Assembly (NCBI GenBank): GCA_016784945.1 | Contig: JADHTP010000197.1 | Coordinates: 1-6,167, forward strand | Length of the DNA: 6,167 nucleotides | Direction: 5' to 3' | DNA from: Deltaproteobacteria bacterium | GTDB lineage: Bacteria; Myxococcota_A; UBA9042; DTJE01 | Part shown: piece after piece, positions 4,903-6,167 of the stretch | Layout of the letters: the number at the start of each line of letters is the position of its first letter | How positions within the stretch are numbered: the first letter of the stretch is position 1 | Notes under the pieces: model-generated | Databases searched by the model: none | What the model was told of the DNA's origin: nothing | What the model saw: the letters and a program-made list of their open reading frames with translations, nothing else | Made by a program: the position numbers and the translations under genes

Positions 4903-6167
4903 TCACCTTCCGTCGCCCTGGAACATGGACACCATCAGACCGAATGAAAACAGTCCCGCGAACCCGAAAGATACCAGCCCGAACAGATTCTGCAAGGTGG
5001 ACTCGGCCCCCACTAGGTAGATCCCACCAAAGAAAAAGGTCGGAAACAGGATGCCCATGAGGACCCGGTTGGTCCGGGCGTTCAGGGCACGTTGCCGGGC
5101 CAGGGCATCGGTGGGGTTGACCCGCAGCGTCAATTCACCGCGCCTGGCCTTCCTGAGGATCCGCCGGATGTCCAGGGGGGCCTCCTTCAGCAGGGCCAGT
5201 CCGTCCATCAGGGACCGCACCACGTTCTGCGAATGCCGCCTGGCATCCAGCGTCCGTTTCACGTACATCTCGGTCAAGAATGGCCGGATCTCCTCCATGG
5301 GCTCGAATTCGGGGTAGACCTCGCGACCGATGCCTTCCATGGTGGCGATGGCCTTGCCCACCAGCAACAGGTCGGCGGGCATCACCACGTGGTGCCTCAC
5401 GGTGACATCGATCACCTCGGTCAGGAACCCGGACACGTCGATGGAACCGATGTTCGCCGTGCCGTACCGGTCCAGGATGCCGCGTAGCTCGCCCCGCATG
5501 GACCGCAGGTCGGTGTCGTCGCCCACCAGGTCCGCGTCCACCAGCAGGTTGACCATCATGTCCAGGTCGCCTGTCACCATGGCGACCATGAACGTGGCCA
5601 GTTCGTCGATACGCTGGGGCTCAATCGTGCCCATCATCCCGTAGTCCAGCAGGGCGATGGTGCCGTCCTTCTTGATGAAGAAATTGCCGGGATGGGGATC
5701 GGCGTGGAAAAAGCCGAACTCGAAGATGGATCGCATTGTTACGCGCATTCCCACTTCCACGATGGCCTTGAGATCCAGGTTGGCCGCCTTCAGCGCCGCC
5801 ACGTCCGTGACCTTGACGCCGTCAACCCGTTCCATTACGAGCACACGGCGCGTGGACAGCGCGGGAACGGGCTCGGGCACATGCAGGCCCGGTTCATCCA
5901 GGAAGTTCGCCTTGAAACGCTCCATGCTGAGCCGTTCCACGTTGAAGTCCGTTTCGCGGCTCAGGGAACGGCGGAATTCGTCCACGATGGCGCAGGGCCT
6001 GAACTGTCGCGTTTCGGGGATCCGCGCCTCCAGCAACGCGGCGAACCCCGACAGGATGCGCAGGTCCGCCCCCACCACCTGCGGCAGTTGAGGCCGTTGA
6101 ACCTTCACCACCACGTCTTCGCCGGACACCAGCCGTGCCCTGTGAACCTGGGCGATGGAGGCGGCGG
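4903..6167 (-). CDS. UbiB/AarF (ABC1/ADCK) family atypical kinase, N-terminus beyond the right edge
   Basis: The gene runs off the right edge; 420 residues are visible (first full codon at 6163-6165). Visible residues 1-9 read AASIAQVHR, the alanine-rich loop and QVH signature that replace the kinase P-loop in this family. Lys21 in VVVKVQRP is the strand-3 lysine. The acidic RETDF and RFKANF elements follow at about 70-88, then the hinge VLVMERVDGVKV. HADPHPGN at 154-161 and DYG at 174-176 are the catalytic and metal-binding motifs. Two membrane helices close the protein (about 366-386 and 392-414). Known members are membrane-bound ATPases or kinases that support quinone biosynthesis (UbiB) or lipid handling; which role applies here cannot be told, since no ubi or men genes are in view. 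All core residues are kept, so it should be active. A GTG at 6127-6129 could be mistaken for the start, but the reading frame and the homologous motif continue upstream of it. Confidence 0.95.
   Translation of the reverse strand, partial: AASIAQVHRARLVSGEDVVVKVQRPQLPQVVGADLRILSGFAALLEARIPETRQFRPCAIVDEFRRSLSRETDFNVERLSMERFKANFLDEPGLHVPEPVPALSTRRVLVMERVDGVKVTDVAALKAANLDLKAIVEVGMRVTMRSIFEFGFFHADPHPGNFFIKKDGTIALLDYGMMGTIEPQRIDELATFMVAMVTGDLDMMVNLLVDADLVGDDTDLRSMRGELRGILDRYGTANIGSIDVSGFLTEVIDVTVRHHVVMPADLLLVGKAIATMEGIGREVYPEFEPMEEIRPFLTEMYVKRTLDARRHSQNVVRSLMDGLALLKEAPLDIRRILRKARRGELTLRVNPTDALARQRALNARTNRVLMGILFPTFFFGGIYLVGAESTLQNLFGLVSFGFAGLFSFGLMVSMFQGDGR
4906..4911 (-). promoter_or_regulatory. 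Ribosome binding site that decides the OmpA lipoprotein start
   Basis: GGAAGG lies five bases before the ATG at 4898-4900 but directly abuts the alternative GTG at 4904-4906, where it would be too close to work. The site is inside the last codons of the UbiB-like gene, which fits coupled translation of the two genes. Confidence 0.55.

Noticed and set aside
4904..4906. GTG as the start of the OmpA lipoprotein, giving a four-base overlap with the upstream stop
   Set aside because: It is possible, but the GGAAGG site is directly adjacent to this GTG, while its spacing to the ATG at 4898-4900 is five bases. The ATG was preferred; the difference is two residues.
6127..6129. GTG at 6127-6129 as the start of the UbiB-like gene
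   Set aside because: The frame continues upstream to the edge and encodes the conserved AASIAQVHR element, so the gene is truncated by the window rather than starting here.

Overview
The window is a gene-dense stretch of GC-rich bacterial chromosome in which every gene lies on the minus strand. It holds four complete genes, plus one gene cut off at each edge. Gaps between genes are 2 to 32 bases, so the window reads as the interior of one operon, transcribed from right to left. I see no RNA gene, mobile element, CRISPR array, terminator or clear promoter. The GC content, the two-membrane envelope signals (a lipobox followed by an OmpA domain) and a Cys-plus-membrane-helix-plus-Arg C-terminal tail resembling MYXO-CTERM sorting signals suggest a diderm of the deltaproteobacterial/Myxococcota kind. 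That placement is an inference from style, not a firm identification.

In transcription order, the right edge carries most of an UbiB/AarF (ABC1/ADCK) atypical kinase with two C-terminal membrane helices (4903 to beyond 6167). Next comes an OmpA-family lipoprotein with a long coiled coil (4184-4900). It is followed by a small exported protein with one BNR/Ycf48-like blade and a C-terminal membrane sorting tail (3755-4168). The centrepiece is a 1020-residue fusion of an endonuclease Q-type PHP nuclease and a UvrD/PcrA-type helicase (685-3747). After it come an unrecognised secreted protein (56-652) and the first ten codons of another gene with a good ribosome binding site (to position 32).

The EndoQ-helicase fusion is the most interesting object. 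One polypeptide carries all the metal-binding motifs of the PHP nuclease, an EndoQ zinc-binding segment and a full set of SF1 helicase motifs. It also carries two peptides that fit the bacterial sliding-clamp binding consensus: QGLLF at the end of the nuclease half and QQSLF at the extreme C terminus. This suggests a single-protein repair machine for deaminated bases: incise 5' of the lesion, unwind the damaged strand, and hand over to the clamp and polymerase. The envelope genes around it have no evident functional link to DNA repair; co-transcription is inferred only from spacing.
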